From Gammaproteobacteria bacterium (lineage in GTDB: Bacteria > Pseudomonadota > Gammaproteobacteria > Steroidobacterales > Rariloculaceae): 64,000 nucleotides of DNA. The translations under genes and the position numbers were made by a program. Shown here piece after piece: positions 27,741 through 37,499 of the stretch (positions are counted from its first letter, which is position 1; every line of letters begins with the position of its first letter). The notes below the pieces were generated by a model. The model was not told the DNA's origin. It did no database searches and saw nothing but the letters and a program-made list of their open reading frames with translations. The DNA is taken from NCBI GenBank assembly GCA_022826245.1, contig JAJDVG010000061.1:1-64000 (forward strand). The letters are read 5' to 3'.

Positions 27741-28167
27741 GTGGGTCCCGAGTCCCCAGTTCCGGAAAGAGCGAAAAGTCACGATCACGAGTCAACAGCA
27801 TCTCCACACCATGCGCCACGCAAATCGCGGCGATGCGCGCATCGTGGACGACTCCGCCGACAACGTGTGGGCGGCTCACGAACCGGCGCAGGATACTCAG
27901 GAAATCCGCCGTCTCGCCGATCATCCGATTTGACGGCGAGTCGGTCCACGCCTGGAACTGCCGCCATGCCTGACCGGGCGTCGACGCAGCATCCTTCCAG
28001 ATGCGCCGGTTCGTCGCCACGCTGAGGAATTCGTAGCAGCATGGCCATGGAATCGCCCATGGCCTGCTGCCTTCGGCGAGCTTCACCATGATTCGGTGCG
28101 CGGCGTCGCCGAGGTCAGGTTCCAGACGGTGCGCGTAGATGAGTACGTTGGTATCGACCGCGATCAT
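27715..28167 (-). CDS. vapC: VapC-type PIN-domain toxin
   Basis: 150 residues beginning MIAVDTNVLIYAH, with the PIN acidic residues in VDTN (D5), YEFLSV, VHDARIAA and LTRDRDF (the last aspartate pair). PIN toxins are magnesium-dependent RNases that cut tRNA or rRNA. Start overlaps the antitoxin stop by 4 bp. It ends with the sequence LIESLARR. Confidence 0.93.
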   Translation of the reverse strand: MIAVDTNVLIYAHRLEPDLGDAAHRIMVKLAEGSRPWAIPWPCCYEFLSVATNRRIWKDAASTPGQAWRQFQAWTDSPSNRMIGETADFLSILRRFVSRPHVVGGVVHDARIAAICVAHGVEMLLTRDRDFSLFPELGTRDPLIESLARR

Positions 28168-28412
28168 CGTGTTCCGGGGTCGCCGTAAATCAGCTCGCGC
28201 AGTTCCGGCCAGGAGTACCGCTCAAGCGGATCGCCAGCGTCCGGATCGCCCACCCTGCGATCCTCGAGTCGGTACCGGTTTTCGGTGTGCGGCTTTGAAA
28301 GAATGCCGCGCAAGCCCTCCTCGACGACGGCGCGCAGCGGGCGCCCTGTTTGCCGGGCGTGTTGCTTGGCGCGCGCGAGCAGTTCGTCGTGAATATCGAG
28401 TGTCGTTTTCAT
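28164..28412 (-). CDS. vapB: VapB-type antitoxin
   Basis: 82 residues beginning MKTTLDIHDELLARAKQHAR, the ribbon-helix-helix DNA-binding pattern of VapB antitoxins (VAPB family with type DUF2191-like start), followed by a polar C-terminal tail (RYRLEDRRVGDPDAGD) likely to wrap the toxin. Genes overlap by 4 bp. A palindromic operator overlaps the promoter immediately upstream. Confidence 0.9.
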   Translation of the reverse strand: MKTTLDIHDELLARAKQHARQTGRPLRAVVEEGLRGILSKPHTENRYRLEDRRVGDPDAGDPLERYSWPELRELIYGDPGTR

Positions 28413-28416
28413 ATTC

Positions 28417-28447
28417 CCATATTACCCATATTGATTGATATGGTAAA
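28417..28447 (-). promoter_or_regulatory. vapBC promoter with overlapping operator repeats
   Basis: Minus strand: TTTACC (28442-28447), 17-bp spacer, TAATAT (28419-28424). Within it CCATAT occurs at 28417-28422 and 28426-28431 and its complement ATATGG at 28438-28443, giving a direct repeat with 9-bp period and an inverted repeat around TTGATTG. These are likely VapBC autoregulation sites. The predicted transcription start falls at or within a few bases of the vapB ATG. Confidence 0.55.
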
Positions 28448-28602
28448 GCTGTAATCCAGGGGTGCTCAGACCGCCGTACCGTAGCGCTTCAGGCGCTTGC
28501 TTCTTCGGCAACGGCTCGCGCGGCCGCTTGCGTCCTGTTGGGTGGTAATATTGCGCCCCCCACACCAAGACTAGCGGAAGGCGGCCGGCCCGCCGGGACG
28601 CG

Positions 28603-30214
<1,612 letters not shown>

Positions 30215-30216
<2 letters not shown>

Positions 30217-30284
30217 GAGCCTGCGCCGCAGGAAGTCGCGACAGCGAATTTGCAGCCGTGAATTCCGGTGGCGCGGGCTCCTGG
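30215..30284 (+). repeat. 64-nt hairpin repeat, copy 1
   Basis: Arms AGGAGCCTGCGCC (30215-30227) and GGCGCGGGCTCCT (30270-30282) pair with one mismatch. The internal sequence is 87% identical to the reverse complement of the element at 43777-43844 (56 of 64 positions by eye). The element begins inside the cimA stop codon. REP-like; probably a folded 3' end of the mRNA. Confidence 0.75.
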
Positions 30285-30370
30285 TTCCTGGTTGCAGTTT
30301 CCCGGCAGCCGCGCGCGCGGCGCCGCTGAAAGATTGTGTTACGATCAGCCGCCGCAACCTCAACACGGGT

Positions 30371-30772
30371 ATGAACACGATGAAAAGACTGACGATTCAG
30401 TTGGTCGCACTCGGCGGATTCCTCACAGTCGCCGCCGAGCTTCCGGCGCATCACGCCGTGGCGAGCGTTTACGACCTCAATACGGAAGTGGTCCTTGAAG
30501 GCAGGCTCACGAAACTGAATTACCGCAATCCCCATGCGAACCTCCTGCTCGAGGTGCCGAACGACGACGGCACGACGACGGAGTGGACGCTGACCACGGC
30601 GTCGACTCAGGTGCTGGGCCGGGCGGGGGTCACGAGGGACTCGATGAAGCCCGGAGAAATTTTCAGAATCACCGTGTTGCCGGCGCGAAACGGCAATCCC
30701 GCGGGCTTCATCCGAACGCTCGAACTCGGCGACCGCGCGGTCGAACTGTTCTTCCGCGACCGCCCGAACTAG
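30371..30772 (+). CDS. DUF6152 family protein, single-domain form
   Basis: 133 residues: signal peptide ending before HHAVASVYD, then the DUF6152 core VLEGRLTKLNYRNPHANLLL, EWTLTTASTQVLGRAGVTRD, KPGEIFRITVLPARNGNPAG. It corresponds to the first domain of the proteins at 10877 and 11933 without their second domain. It starts a likely operon with the genes at 30847 and 31790. A second methionine (30380) is a possible start. Function unknown. Confidence 0.8.
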   Translation: MNTMKRLTIQLVALGGFLTVAAELPAHHAVASVYDLNTEVVLEGRLTKLNYRNPHANLLLEVPNDDGTTTEWTLTTASTQVLGRAGVTRDSMKPGEIFRITVLPARNGNPAGFIRTLELGDRAVELFFRDRPN

Positions 30773-30846
30773 CCATCCGGGACAATCCGGCTCCGCGGCG
30801 CGGCGTTTCGCCACGCGTTGCCGGTTGCCAAACGAGGGGAATAGCG

Positions 30847-31776
30847 ATGTCACCCACACGCTCGATCGTCACGTCCGCGCTCGCCGTCGTCCTTGCGATG
30901 AGCGTCGCGCTGCCGGCCGCAGCGCAGATCTTCGGCAGGCCGCCGGCGTATACGCCCGAGCCCGGCGCCAGGGACCTCAAGGCGACGCTCTTCAACTGGG
31001 CCTGGCACATGGGAATGCTGCGCGGCCAGGCGGAGCCCGAGCTCGTCGCGACGCTCGAATACGAGGCCGGGGGCAGCGTCCGGATCGATGGACAGGCCTG
31101 CGCGCTGACCGGCTATCGCATCAGCGCCAACTACCGGATCCCGGGCTACCGCACGCAGATCGACTGCACGCTGCCGGACGGGCAGTCGTATTCGAATGTC
31201 GAGACCATCAGCGGGGTTTTTTCCTGGGACGAGGACATGCCGGGGGCCGAGCTCATCCCCGGCGAGGGCGCCGCGACGCCGAGGCCCGCGGCGCTCGAGG
31301 AGCGGCTGATCCGCTTGTGGGCGAGCCCCCACGGCGCCCCCAAGGCGGCCATCGCCGCGGCGGCGGATATGCCCGTCTCGGAGTCGTTCGCCTGGAACCC
31401 GGCCGCGCTGCTAGACGCCCGGGCGGAAGCCGGCGTGGAACCGGTGACGACGCTCGAATGGCAGGGCGACCGGGCGGTGCTCACGTTTCCCCTCCCCGGA
31501 GTTTCCGGAGCCATGGCGACAGCCACGCTTGACGAGACGTTCCTGCCGGAGAGCGTCGTGGTCACGCACGAGGGCAACACGACCGAGTTCCTGTACGGGG
31601 ATTTCGACGATTTCAACAATCCGTTGCACCGGATCGAAGCCCTGTACGCCGGTACGATCGTCGAGCGCCTGAACGGCGAGCTGGTACGCGATCTGCAGAC
31701 GGTTGAGACGGAAGTCGGGCAGGTGTATGTGGTCGTACCGGTTCCGGACAGTGTCCGGGCAGCGGCCGGCAACTGA
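30847..31776 (+). CDS. Hypothetical secreted protein
   Basis: 309 residues with a clear signal peptide (MSPTRSIVTSALAVVLAMSV, cleavage near AAAQ). I do not recognise a family. Visible features are ETLKATLFNWAWHMGML-like tryptophan-rich stretch after cleavage, a TVETEVGQVYVVVPVP ending, and several beta-rich segments (TTLEWQGDRAVLTFPLP, MATATLDETFLPESVVVTHE) suggesting a compact extracytoplasmic beta domain. It sits between two DUF6152-type genes, 74 bp after the first and 13 bp before the second, and is probably co-expressed with them. Confidence 0.7.
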   Translation: MSPTRSIVTSALAVVLAMSVALPAAAQIFGRPPAYTPEPGARDLKATLFNWAWHMGMLRGQAEPELVATLEYEAGGSVRIDGQACALTGYRISANYRIPGYRTQIDCTLPDGQSYSNVETISGVFSWDEDMPGAELIPGEGAATPRPAALEERLIRLWASPHGAPKAAIAAAADMPVSESFAWNPAALLDARAEAGVEPVTTLEWQGDRAVLTFPLPGVSGAMATATLDETFLPESVVVTHEGNTTEFLYGDFDDFNNPLHRIEALYAGTIVERLNGELVRDLQTVETEVGQVYVVVPVPDSVRAAAGN

Positions 31777-31789
31777 CGGAGTTCGGAAC

Positions 31790-32665
31790 ATGAAGAAAAC
31801 GAAGACTTTCGGGATACTGTTCCTTGCGACCGCGGCGCTGTTCCTCATTCTCGTCGCGACGTCGCCCCAGGCGCAGTTCGGCGGCGGGCCCGACCCCGAC
31901 GCGGCCTTGGCCGAGACGCCGAGGCTTGCCGACGGCAGGCCCGATCTCTCGGGCTCGTGGCGGTCGGTCGGCGGCGGCCCGGAACGCGTCCCGGGCGGTA
32001 TGTTCCGCCGCTGCAGCCCCTTCCAGGAAAACTGCATGGAGTGGACCAACCAGAGCGCCGACTTCGTGTTCATGGCGTCATCGCGGCTCGACATGAATCA
32101 ACCGTTGTACAAGCCCGAGCACTGGGACCGGGTTCAGGAACTCGACCAGTGGACGAATCTGTACGACCCGGTGATGACCTGCCTGCCGCTCGGGCTGCCG
32201 CGGCACGGGCCGCCCATGCGCATATTCCAGACGGACCGTGACATCACGATGCTGTACCGGGGAGGCCTCGACGGCGGCGGCGGGTACGCGGAGTTCCGAA
32301 TGATCGGCTTCGACAAGACCGAGCACGAAGAGAACGATATCTACGCCTATTCCTACTACGGCGTGCCGGTGGCAAGCTGGGACGGCGACACGCTCGTGCT
32401 CGACTCCGTCGGGTTCACCGACGAGACCTGGCTCGGGCGCGGCGGCTTTTTCCATTCCGACCGGATGCGAGTCATCGAGCGGTTCACGCGGACCGGCAAC
32501 GAGATGCTCTACGAAGTCACGGTCGAGGACCCGGTAGTGCTCGTCGAACCGTGGGTCATGCACCCGCGCATCCTGCAGTCGACCGACAATCCGGCGCTCA
32601 TCTCCGAGCGCGGTTCCTGCACCGAGACCGAACTGGAACAGGTCACGACGCAGATACGGCACTAA
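31790..32665 (+). CDS. Secreted protein homologous to the second domain of DUF6152 proteins
   Basis: 291 residues: signal peptide (KKTKTFGILFLATAALFLIL), then RLADGRPDLSGSWRSVGGG and, in the C-terminal half, ASWDGDTLVLDSVGFTDETW, HSDRMRVIERFTR and YEVTVEDPVVLVEPW. The same elements form the C-terminal half of the proteins at 10877 and 11933. So in this operon the two halves are encoded separately (30371 and 31790). CGGAG precedes the ATG. Function unknown. Confidence 0.75.
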   Translation: MKKTKTFGILFLATAALFLILVATSPQAQFGGGPDPDAALAETPRLADGRPDLSGSWRSVGGGPERVPGGMFRRCSPFQENCMEWTNQSADFVFMASSRLDMNQPLYKPEHWDRVQELDQWTNLYDPVMTCLPLGLPRHGPPMRIFQTDRDITMLYRGGLDGGGGYAEFRMIGFDKTEHEENDIYAYSYYGVPVASWDGDTLVLDSVGFTDETWLGRGGFFHSDRMRVIERFTRTGNEMLYEVTVEDPVVLVEPWVMHPRILQSTDNPALISERGSCTETELEQVTTQIRH

Positions 32666-32756
32666 AGCCTGCTCTGGCGCAGTCGGGCGGCTTGGGGCGG
32701 ACCGCCTCGCCGAAGACTGCTGATCTGGCGCGGTACCGGACCGGCGGCGCGGTTGG

Positions 32757-33893
32757 CTATTCGCCCGGCGCCTCCCCGAGATGACCGGCGCGGTCGCGCT
32801 TGGCCTTCAGATAACGCTCGTTGTGCGAGTTCGTCGACGCGACGAGCGGCAGGCGTCCGAGGACATCGATACCCTGTTGCTGCATCGCGGCAATCTTCTG
32901 CGGGTTGTTCGTGAGCAGGCAGATGCGCGATACGCCGAGCTGCTCGAGAATCGCGGCGGCGACTTCGTAGTTGCGTTCGTCGGGATGAAAGCCGAGATGC
33001 CGGTCGGCATCGACGGTATCGAGTCCAGTGTCCTGGATCGCATAGGCGCGCAACTTGTTCGCGAGCCCGATGCCGCGGCCTTCCTGGTCGAGGTACAGCA
33101 GTATCCCGCCGCCGAGTTCCGCGATCCGCCTGACGGCGGTGCGAAGCTGCTCGCCGCAGTCGCAACGCAGGCTGCCGAGCAGGTCGCCCGTCAGGCATGC
33201 CGAGTGCAGGCGCACCGGAACGATGGTCCCGGAATCGGGCTGCCCGATCAGGACCGCGACGTGCTCGCCGAGCCCGTGCTCGTCCCTGAAGAGCACCGTC
33301 TCGCTGTCGACGGCGTCGGCGAGCGGCACCTTCGAGTGGCTCGTACGCTTGAGGCTGTGGCGGACGAGCTCCGACTGGCGCGGAATGTCGCCTACCGCCA
33401 CATCGACGACGGACGCATCGTCCGGGCCGCCGTTCTCGAATGCGACGATGGCCGGCACGAGTCTGCCGGCCTTGGCAAGCTGAAACGCCGCAGCGGACAG
33501 CGTCGACGGTCCCGTCCAGTTCGAAAGGCTCAGGGACGCCCGAGCGCCCGGCTCGACGGTCCCGACGCCTGCAAGCGCGCGAAGCTCCTCGAATCCGGTG
33601 CCCGGCGGGCACGCGATCGTTACCGGTCCCTTGGGGCTGTCCGCGATGCCGAGCGCCTCGGCCCGCTCCGGGGTAATCAGGAGCAGCAGTTCGCGCGCCG
33701 TCGACTGCATGCGCTGCATGAGCGGAGGCCGAAGCGTCTCGACGGCGGCGATCAGCAAGTGCCTGTCACCGTCGAAGATACGAATCACGCGGCCGCGGCG
33801 CAGCTCTGCGACCGCGCGGTCGATCCCCAGCGCGACCGGATCTCCGTTAATGGTCCGTTGTGCCGGGCGTACATCGGCTGCCCGAAGATTCAT
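32757..33893 (-). CDS. ribA: GTP cyclohydrolase II with degenerate N-terminal RibB-like domain
   Basis: 378 residues. The C-terminal half is complete GTP cyclohydrolase II: zinc ligands C233, C244 and C246 in ACLTGDLLGSLRCDC, nucleophile R273 in DQEGRGIGLANK and LDTVDADRHLGF, TNNPQK. It opens the imidazole ring of GTP and releases formate and pyrophosphate, giving the pyrimidine precursor of flavins. The first 190 residues resemble dihydroxybutanone-phosphate synthase (AVAELRRGRVIRIFDGD) but the acidic catalytic loop reads RHLLIAAV, so that activity is probably lost. Start at ATG 33893, 54 bp from the divergent RibD-like gene. It may serve a dedicated pathway rather than flavin synthesis. Confidence 0.88.
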   Translation of the reverse strand: MNLRAADVRPAQRTINGDPVALGIDRAVAELRRGRVIRIFDGDRHLLIAAVETLRPPLMQRMQSTARELLLLITPERAEALGIADSPKGPVTIACPPGTGFEELRALAGVGTVEPGARASLSLSNWTGPSTLSAAAFQLAKAGRLVPAIVAFENGGPDDASVVDVAVGDIPRQSELVRHSLKRTSHSKVPLADAVDSETVLFRDEHGLGEHVAVLIGQPDSGTIVPVRLHSACLTGDLLGSLRCDCGEQLRTAVRRIAELGGGILLYLDQEGRGIGLANKLRAYAIQDTGLDTVDADRHLGFHPDERNYEVAAAILEQLGVSRICLLTNNPQKIAAMQQQGIDVLGRLPLVASTNSHNERYLKAKRDRAGHLGEAPGE

Positions 33894-33947
33894 GAGTGCT
33901 AGGATACCAGCACCCGTCTTTCGCTGATCCACCGGAGGGGCCGAGCA

Positions 33948-34970
33948 GTGTCCAGGCAGTCGCGGCCGGAGCCCGGAAATGCGCCTGCGTCCGAGGCTGC
34001 CCGGCCGGACCCGGCCTGGCGCGCATTGCTCGACGCCGCTCGCCGGACGCGGGCCGATGGTGGGCTCGATCGGGATGGGGCCTCCGCAGCCGATCGGGCG
34101 GCTGCCGTTCACGCGGCGTCGGACCGGTCGGCCATTCACCGTCAGGCGCCCACCGACGCGGCGCGAGGGCTGCTCGCCTGGGCGGACGGCGGCTGGACCC
34201 GCGGGTCGTCCGTCCCTGCCGAGACCGCAGCGTTGCTGGATCTCTATCTGCCCTTGTGCAACGCCAGGAAGGACTCGACCGTAACCATCGGCCACCTCGG
34301 TCAAAGCCTCGACGGCTACATCGCCACCGAATCGGGCGATTCGAACTTCGTGACGGGTCCGGCCAACCTGCTTCACCTGCACCGGATGAGAGCGCTGTCG
34401 GACGCGATCGTCGTCGGCGCCGGCACGATCGCCGGCGACGACCCGCAGTTGACCACGCGGCGGGTCGACGGGCCGAACCCGGTTCGCGTCGTGCTCGACC
34501 CTTCGCGGCGCCTCGATGCACGCTACCGCGTGTTTACCGACGGACGAGCCGAAACGCTCGTGATCTGTGACGTGCGCCATGCGTCGAACGGGACGGAATC
34601 GCTCGGTCTTGCCCGCGTCGTCGGCGTGCCCGCGGATGCCGGGCGCCTGGATCTTGCGGCACTGCTCGCGTTCCTGGCCGCGCGCGGCCTGGTCGCCGTG
34701 TTCGTCGAGGGCGGCGGCGCGACCGTATCGCGGTTTCTCGAGGCTGGGCTGCTCGACCGCCTGCAGATCGCGATCGCGCCCCTTGTGACCGGCCGGGGGC
34801 GGGCGGGCGTCCGCCTGCCGGGACGCGACGCGATCGCCGAGTGCCTGCGGCCCGCACATCGGGTATTCGCTATGGGAGACGATGTGCTCTTCGATTGCGA
34901 TCTCAGAGCCGGCGCTTTCGCCCCGCCCGCGCGCGATCGAGAACAGGCGACGCTGCGGCGGATCATCTGA
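33948..34970 (+). CDS. RibD-type pyrimidine reductase domain protein
   Basis: 340 residues. From about 110 it matches the RibD reductase (TVTIGHLGQSLDGYIATESG; RALSDAIVVGAGTIAGDDPQ; AVFVEGGGATVSRFLEAGLL), the NADPH-dependent enzyme that reduces the ribose of the GTP cyclohydrolase II product. The usual N-terminal zinc deaminase is missing; in its place is a charged, low-hydrophobicity stretch of about 105 residues. GTG start at 33948 with a strong GGAGGGG site. Divergent from the ribA-like gene, so the two probably share regulation. Confidence 0.83.
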   Translation: MSRQSRPEPGNAPASEAARPDPAWRALLDAARRTRADGGLDRDGASAADRAAAVHAASDRSAIHRQAPTDAARGLLAWADGGWTRGSSVPAETAALLDLYLPLCNARKDSTVTIGHLGQSLDGYIATESGDSNFVTGPANLLHLHRMRALSDAIVVGAGTIAGDDPQLTTRRVDGPNPVRVVLDPSRRLDARYRVFTDGRAETLVICDVRHASNGTESLGLARVVGVPADAGRLDLAALLAFLAARGLVAVFVEGGGATVSRFLEAGLLDRLQIAIAPLVTGRGRAGVRLPGRDAIAECLRPAHRVFAMGDDVLFDCDLRAGAFAPPARDREQATLRRII

Positions 34971-35059
34971 CCCGGGCGGGATGGTCAGGACCGTTCCTGA
35001 GTGGTCGAAACAAGTGCTGTTTCAATAGGTTACGCAGATTTCCGTCGATAATCAGGTGA

Positions 35060-35989
35060 TTAGGGCAGATCTTCCCTGGAGTCGGTGCTCGGTGCCGGTC
35101 TTGGTGGGATGGGGTGCCGGCTGTCCGGCCGCCAGGCCAGCAGGTCTTCGTGGCCGACGAGGACTTGCGAGCCGGATGTATCGAGCATCGCACTGCGCCT
35201 GCCGTGCCATTGCGAAAGCTCGCTACGGGCCCCTGCGTCCATCGCAACTGCCGCTTCGAGCCAACCGTCGAGCAACGCCGCGCAAAGCTGGCGGTCGTCC
35301 CTGCCGAGGCGCCAGTCGCTGCGCTCGCGGCCGACCCGATAACCGAACTCCGTGAAGATCGTCTGCGCCGTTGCGGTTGCCGCAGGCCCCAGCGCCGGCC
35401 CGAATCCCTTGTCGGTACGCTGGTGGCGGTTGACGAGCGTGCGGATGTTCTCGTCGCCGGCATGGGCCGGCTCGAAACGCATTCGGCCGTCGTAAGTCAG
35501 TGCGAACAGAACGGTCGCTCCGATGTCGCGGCAGTGAGCCGCGACGCGGCGGAGCCAGGGCTCGGATACGAGATCGAGCAGCGCCGAGGCCGTGACGAGC
35601 CCCGATACGGGCAACTGCAGCTCGTCGAGTTCGCTTGCGAGGTTCAGCGCCGCGAGGTGCGCGCGACATTGAAACGACTTGCCGGCGACGCTGAAACCAT
35701 CCGCGGTCGCGATGAACCTGGCGCCGTGGCTGTGAGCCCATTCCCGCGTGACCGATTCGGCGGCCGCGAGCACACGCGGATCGTCGTCCACGAGCTGCCA
35801 GTCCTGGCGGCCGCCGAGGCGCGGCGCGAGGTATCGGAGGTTCGCGCCGGTCCCGGAGCCGAGATCGACGACCTCGAGCGTTTCGTGGACGGCCAGCCGC
35901 TCGCGCAGCGAATCGACGAGCGCGGCCGCTCTTGACCTCGCGTCGACCGGCTCGCGGACGGCCAGCCATTCCGGTGCGAAGCCGCTCAT
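35060..35989 (-). CDS. Class I SAM-dependent methyltransferase
   Basis: 309 residues. Motif I is VVDLGSGTGANLRYLAPRLG with acidic motif QLVDDDPRVLAAAE, followed by GLVTASALLDLVSEPWLRRV. Substrate unknown. ATG 35989 (MSGFAPEWL) was chosen; a TTG at 36040 in the same frame would overlap the upstream glycosyltransferase stop by 14 bp. Last gene of the leftward operon that starts with the dehydrogenase at 38483. Confidence 0.8.
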   Translation of the reverse strand: MSGFAPEWLAVREPVDARSRAAALVDSLRERLAVHETLEVVDLGSGTGANLRYLAPRLGGRQDWQLVDDDPRVLAAAESVTREWAHSHGARFIATADGFSVAGKSFQCRAHLAALNLASELDELQLPVSGLVTASALLDLVSEPWLRRVAAHCRDIGATVLFALTYDGRMRFEPAHAGDENIRTLVNRHQRTDKGFGPALGPAATATAQTIFTEFGYRVGRERSDWRLGRDDRQLCAALLDGWLEAAVAMDAGARSELSQWHGRRSAMLDTSGSQVLVGHEDLLAWRPDSRHPIPPRPAPSTDSREDLP

Positions 35990-36026
35990 GTCCGGGATGC
36001 GCTTGCGAGCGCCGCCGCGAAGCCGT

Positions 36027-37079
36027 TCACGTCCTGCCAAGTCTCGTCAGTGTAGCGGCGAAGCGATCGACGGTCCGTTGCCAGGTCGGCAGCGTCGTGC
36101 GCCCCGCATGTGCCGCTTCGCTCAGCCTGCAGAGCAGCCCGCGATCGTCCATGACGCTCGCAAGCGCCCGCCGCAGCGCCGCGCTGTCATCGGGCGGGAC
36201 GAGGATGCCCGCTCCGGGCGTTACGGTGTCCGGGATTGCGCCCGCCGCCGTCGCAACGATGGGGATGCCGCGCGCGAGCGCTTCGGTAAGTACCATCCCG
36301 TAGCCCTCTAGCGCGGACGCGAGCACGAAGAGGTCGCAGTTCGCGTAGCGCCCGGCAAGCTCGTCGGGAGCGAGTTCCCCGAGCAGAGCGATCCGGTCGC
36401 ACAGGCCGAGCCGCTCGATCTGCGCCCGGAGCGCCGCGGCGTGCCCAGCATCTCGGGTCAGGCTGCCGGCGCAAACGAGTTGCCAGTCCCTGTCCGCGAG
36501 CTGTCCCAGGGCATCGAACAGGATCGCGTGGCCCTTGCGCGGCGTCAGCGTCGCCACGCAAAGCAGGCGGAGCGTTGCGCCGCTTGCCGGGCGCCGTGGC
36601 GGAGCAGCGTCGACGCCCGGCTCGACGACGGTGATCCGCTCGGCGGCGACGCCGTGATCGCCGAGCGCGCGCCGCGTCCAGCGGCTCGTGACGATGACGT
36701 GCCGCACGGCCGCGAGCGCCTCGGATTCAGCGACTTTGAGCGCCGCGGCCTCCTCAACATCGAGACCGGTCTCGAGGGCTAGCGGATGGTGCACGAGCGC
36801 GCAGAGGCGAAGACGGTCGGCCGCGCGCCGCAGAATCGAGGCGCTGCCGCCCAGCGCCAGGCCATCGACGACGACGAGGCGGCCGTCCGGGATGGACGCG
36901 ACGAGCCCACGGGCTTCGTCCAGGGCGGACCCGGTCGGCGCCGGGAAGCTCGTATCGAGCGAATGAACGGTTGTCGTCCAGCCCCGCCCGGTCAGGCCGT
37001 CGACGACGCGGCGGTCGTAGATGTAGCCGCCCGTCAGCGTCTCGATATCGCCCGGTACGATGAAGTCGACGGCTGTCAC
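36027..37079 (-). CDS. Family 4 glycosyltransferase
   Basis: 350 residues in the GT-B fold. N-terminal VDFIVPGDIETLTGGYIYDR fits the acceptor-binding half, and the C-terminal half has LRLLCVATLTPRKGHAILFD, FVLASALEGYGMVLTEALAR (the EX7E motif) and GIPIVATAAGAIPDTV. It transfers a sugar from a nucleotide donor. The acceptor is unknown; in the cluster it could be the pyrimidine or pterin product or a lipid. Twelve bp downstream of the PTPS-like gene. Confidence 0.87.
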   Translation of the reverse strand: MTAVDFIVPGDIETLTGGYIYDRRVVDGLTGRGWTTTVHSLDTSFPAPTGSALDEARGLVASIPDGRLVVVDGLALGGSASILRRAADRLRLCALVHHPLALETGLDVEEAAALKVAESEALAAVRHVIVTSRWTRRALGDHGVAAERITVVEPGVDAAPPRRPASGATLRLLCVATLTPRKGHAILFDALGQLADRDWQLVCAGSLTRDAGHAAALRAQIERLGLCDRIALLGELAPDELAGRYANCDLFVLASALEGYGMVLTEALARGIPIVATAAGAIPDTVTPGAGILVPPDDSAALRRALASVMDDRGLLCRLSEAAHAGRTTLPTWQRTVDRFAATLTRLGRT

Positions 37080-37091
37080 GAGGTACCGGCG

Positions 37092-37490
37092 CTAAAGTTC
37101 GCTTTCGAAGGCCGCCCAGGCGACGTGCGATTCGTGCAGCGTGACCCGCATCGAGCCGATCTGCCGGGCGCTCTCCCCGAGGGCGCCGCTGTCGATACGC
37201 TCACGGAACCTCGCAAAGATGACTGATGCGAGGAATTCCGTCGTCGTGTTCCGGCCTTCGAACGCTTCCTCGTCGTCGAGATTGCGGAAATTCAGCTCGG
37301 CGAGAACCTGCGCAAGGGCCTTGCCCGCGAGTCCGATATCGACGACGACACCGTCCGAATCGAGTTCAGGCCGCCGCAACTCGACATCGACCACATAGGT
37401 GGCGCCATGAAGATTCTGCGCGGGGCCGAACACCTCGCCATCGAAGCTGTGGGCGATCATGAAGTGATCGCGGACGCAGACGGTGTACAT
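37092..37490 (-). CDS. 6-pyruvoyl-tetrahydropterin synthase/QueD-like protein lacking catalytic residues
   Basis: 132 residues with the tunnelling fold pattern of PTPS/QueD: first zinc histidine in IAHSF (H14), second in LHGAT (H28), later [24 protein letters not shown] and LHESHVAW. But the HxH zinc motif is HGA (A30), the nucleophilic cysteine position is alanine (A24), and the LDH catalytic pair reads LNF (66-68). So it is unlikely to do QueD or PTPS chemistry as known. It could bind a pterin-like substrate or catalyse something new. Nine bp downstream of the dehydrogenase gene. Confidence 0.82.
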   Translation of the reverse strand: MYTVCVRDHFMIAHSFDGEVFGPAQNLHGATYVVDVELRRPELDSDGVVVDIGLAGKALAQVLAELNFRNLDDEEAFEGRNTTTEFLASVIFARFRERIDSGALGESARQIGSMRVTLHESHVAWAAFESEL

Positions 37491-37499
37491 GGCGTTACC

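Noticed and set aside
33894..33947. Possible FMN riboswitch ahead of the ribA-like gene
   Set aside because: Only 54 bp separate the divergent genes, too short for the aptamer, and no conserved FMN-box sequence is seen.
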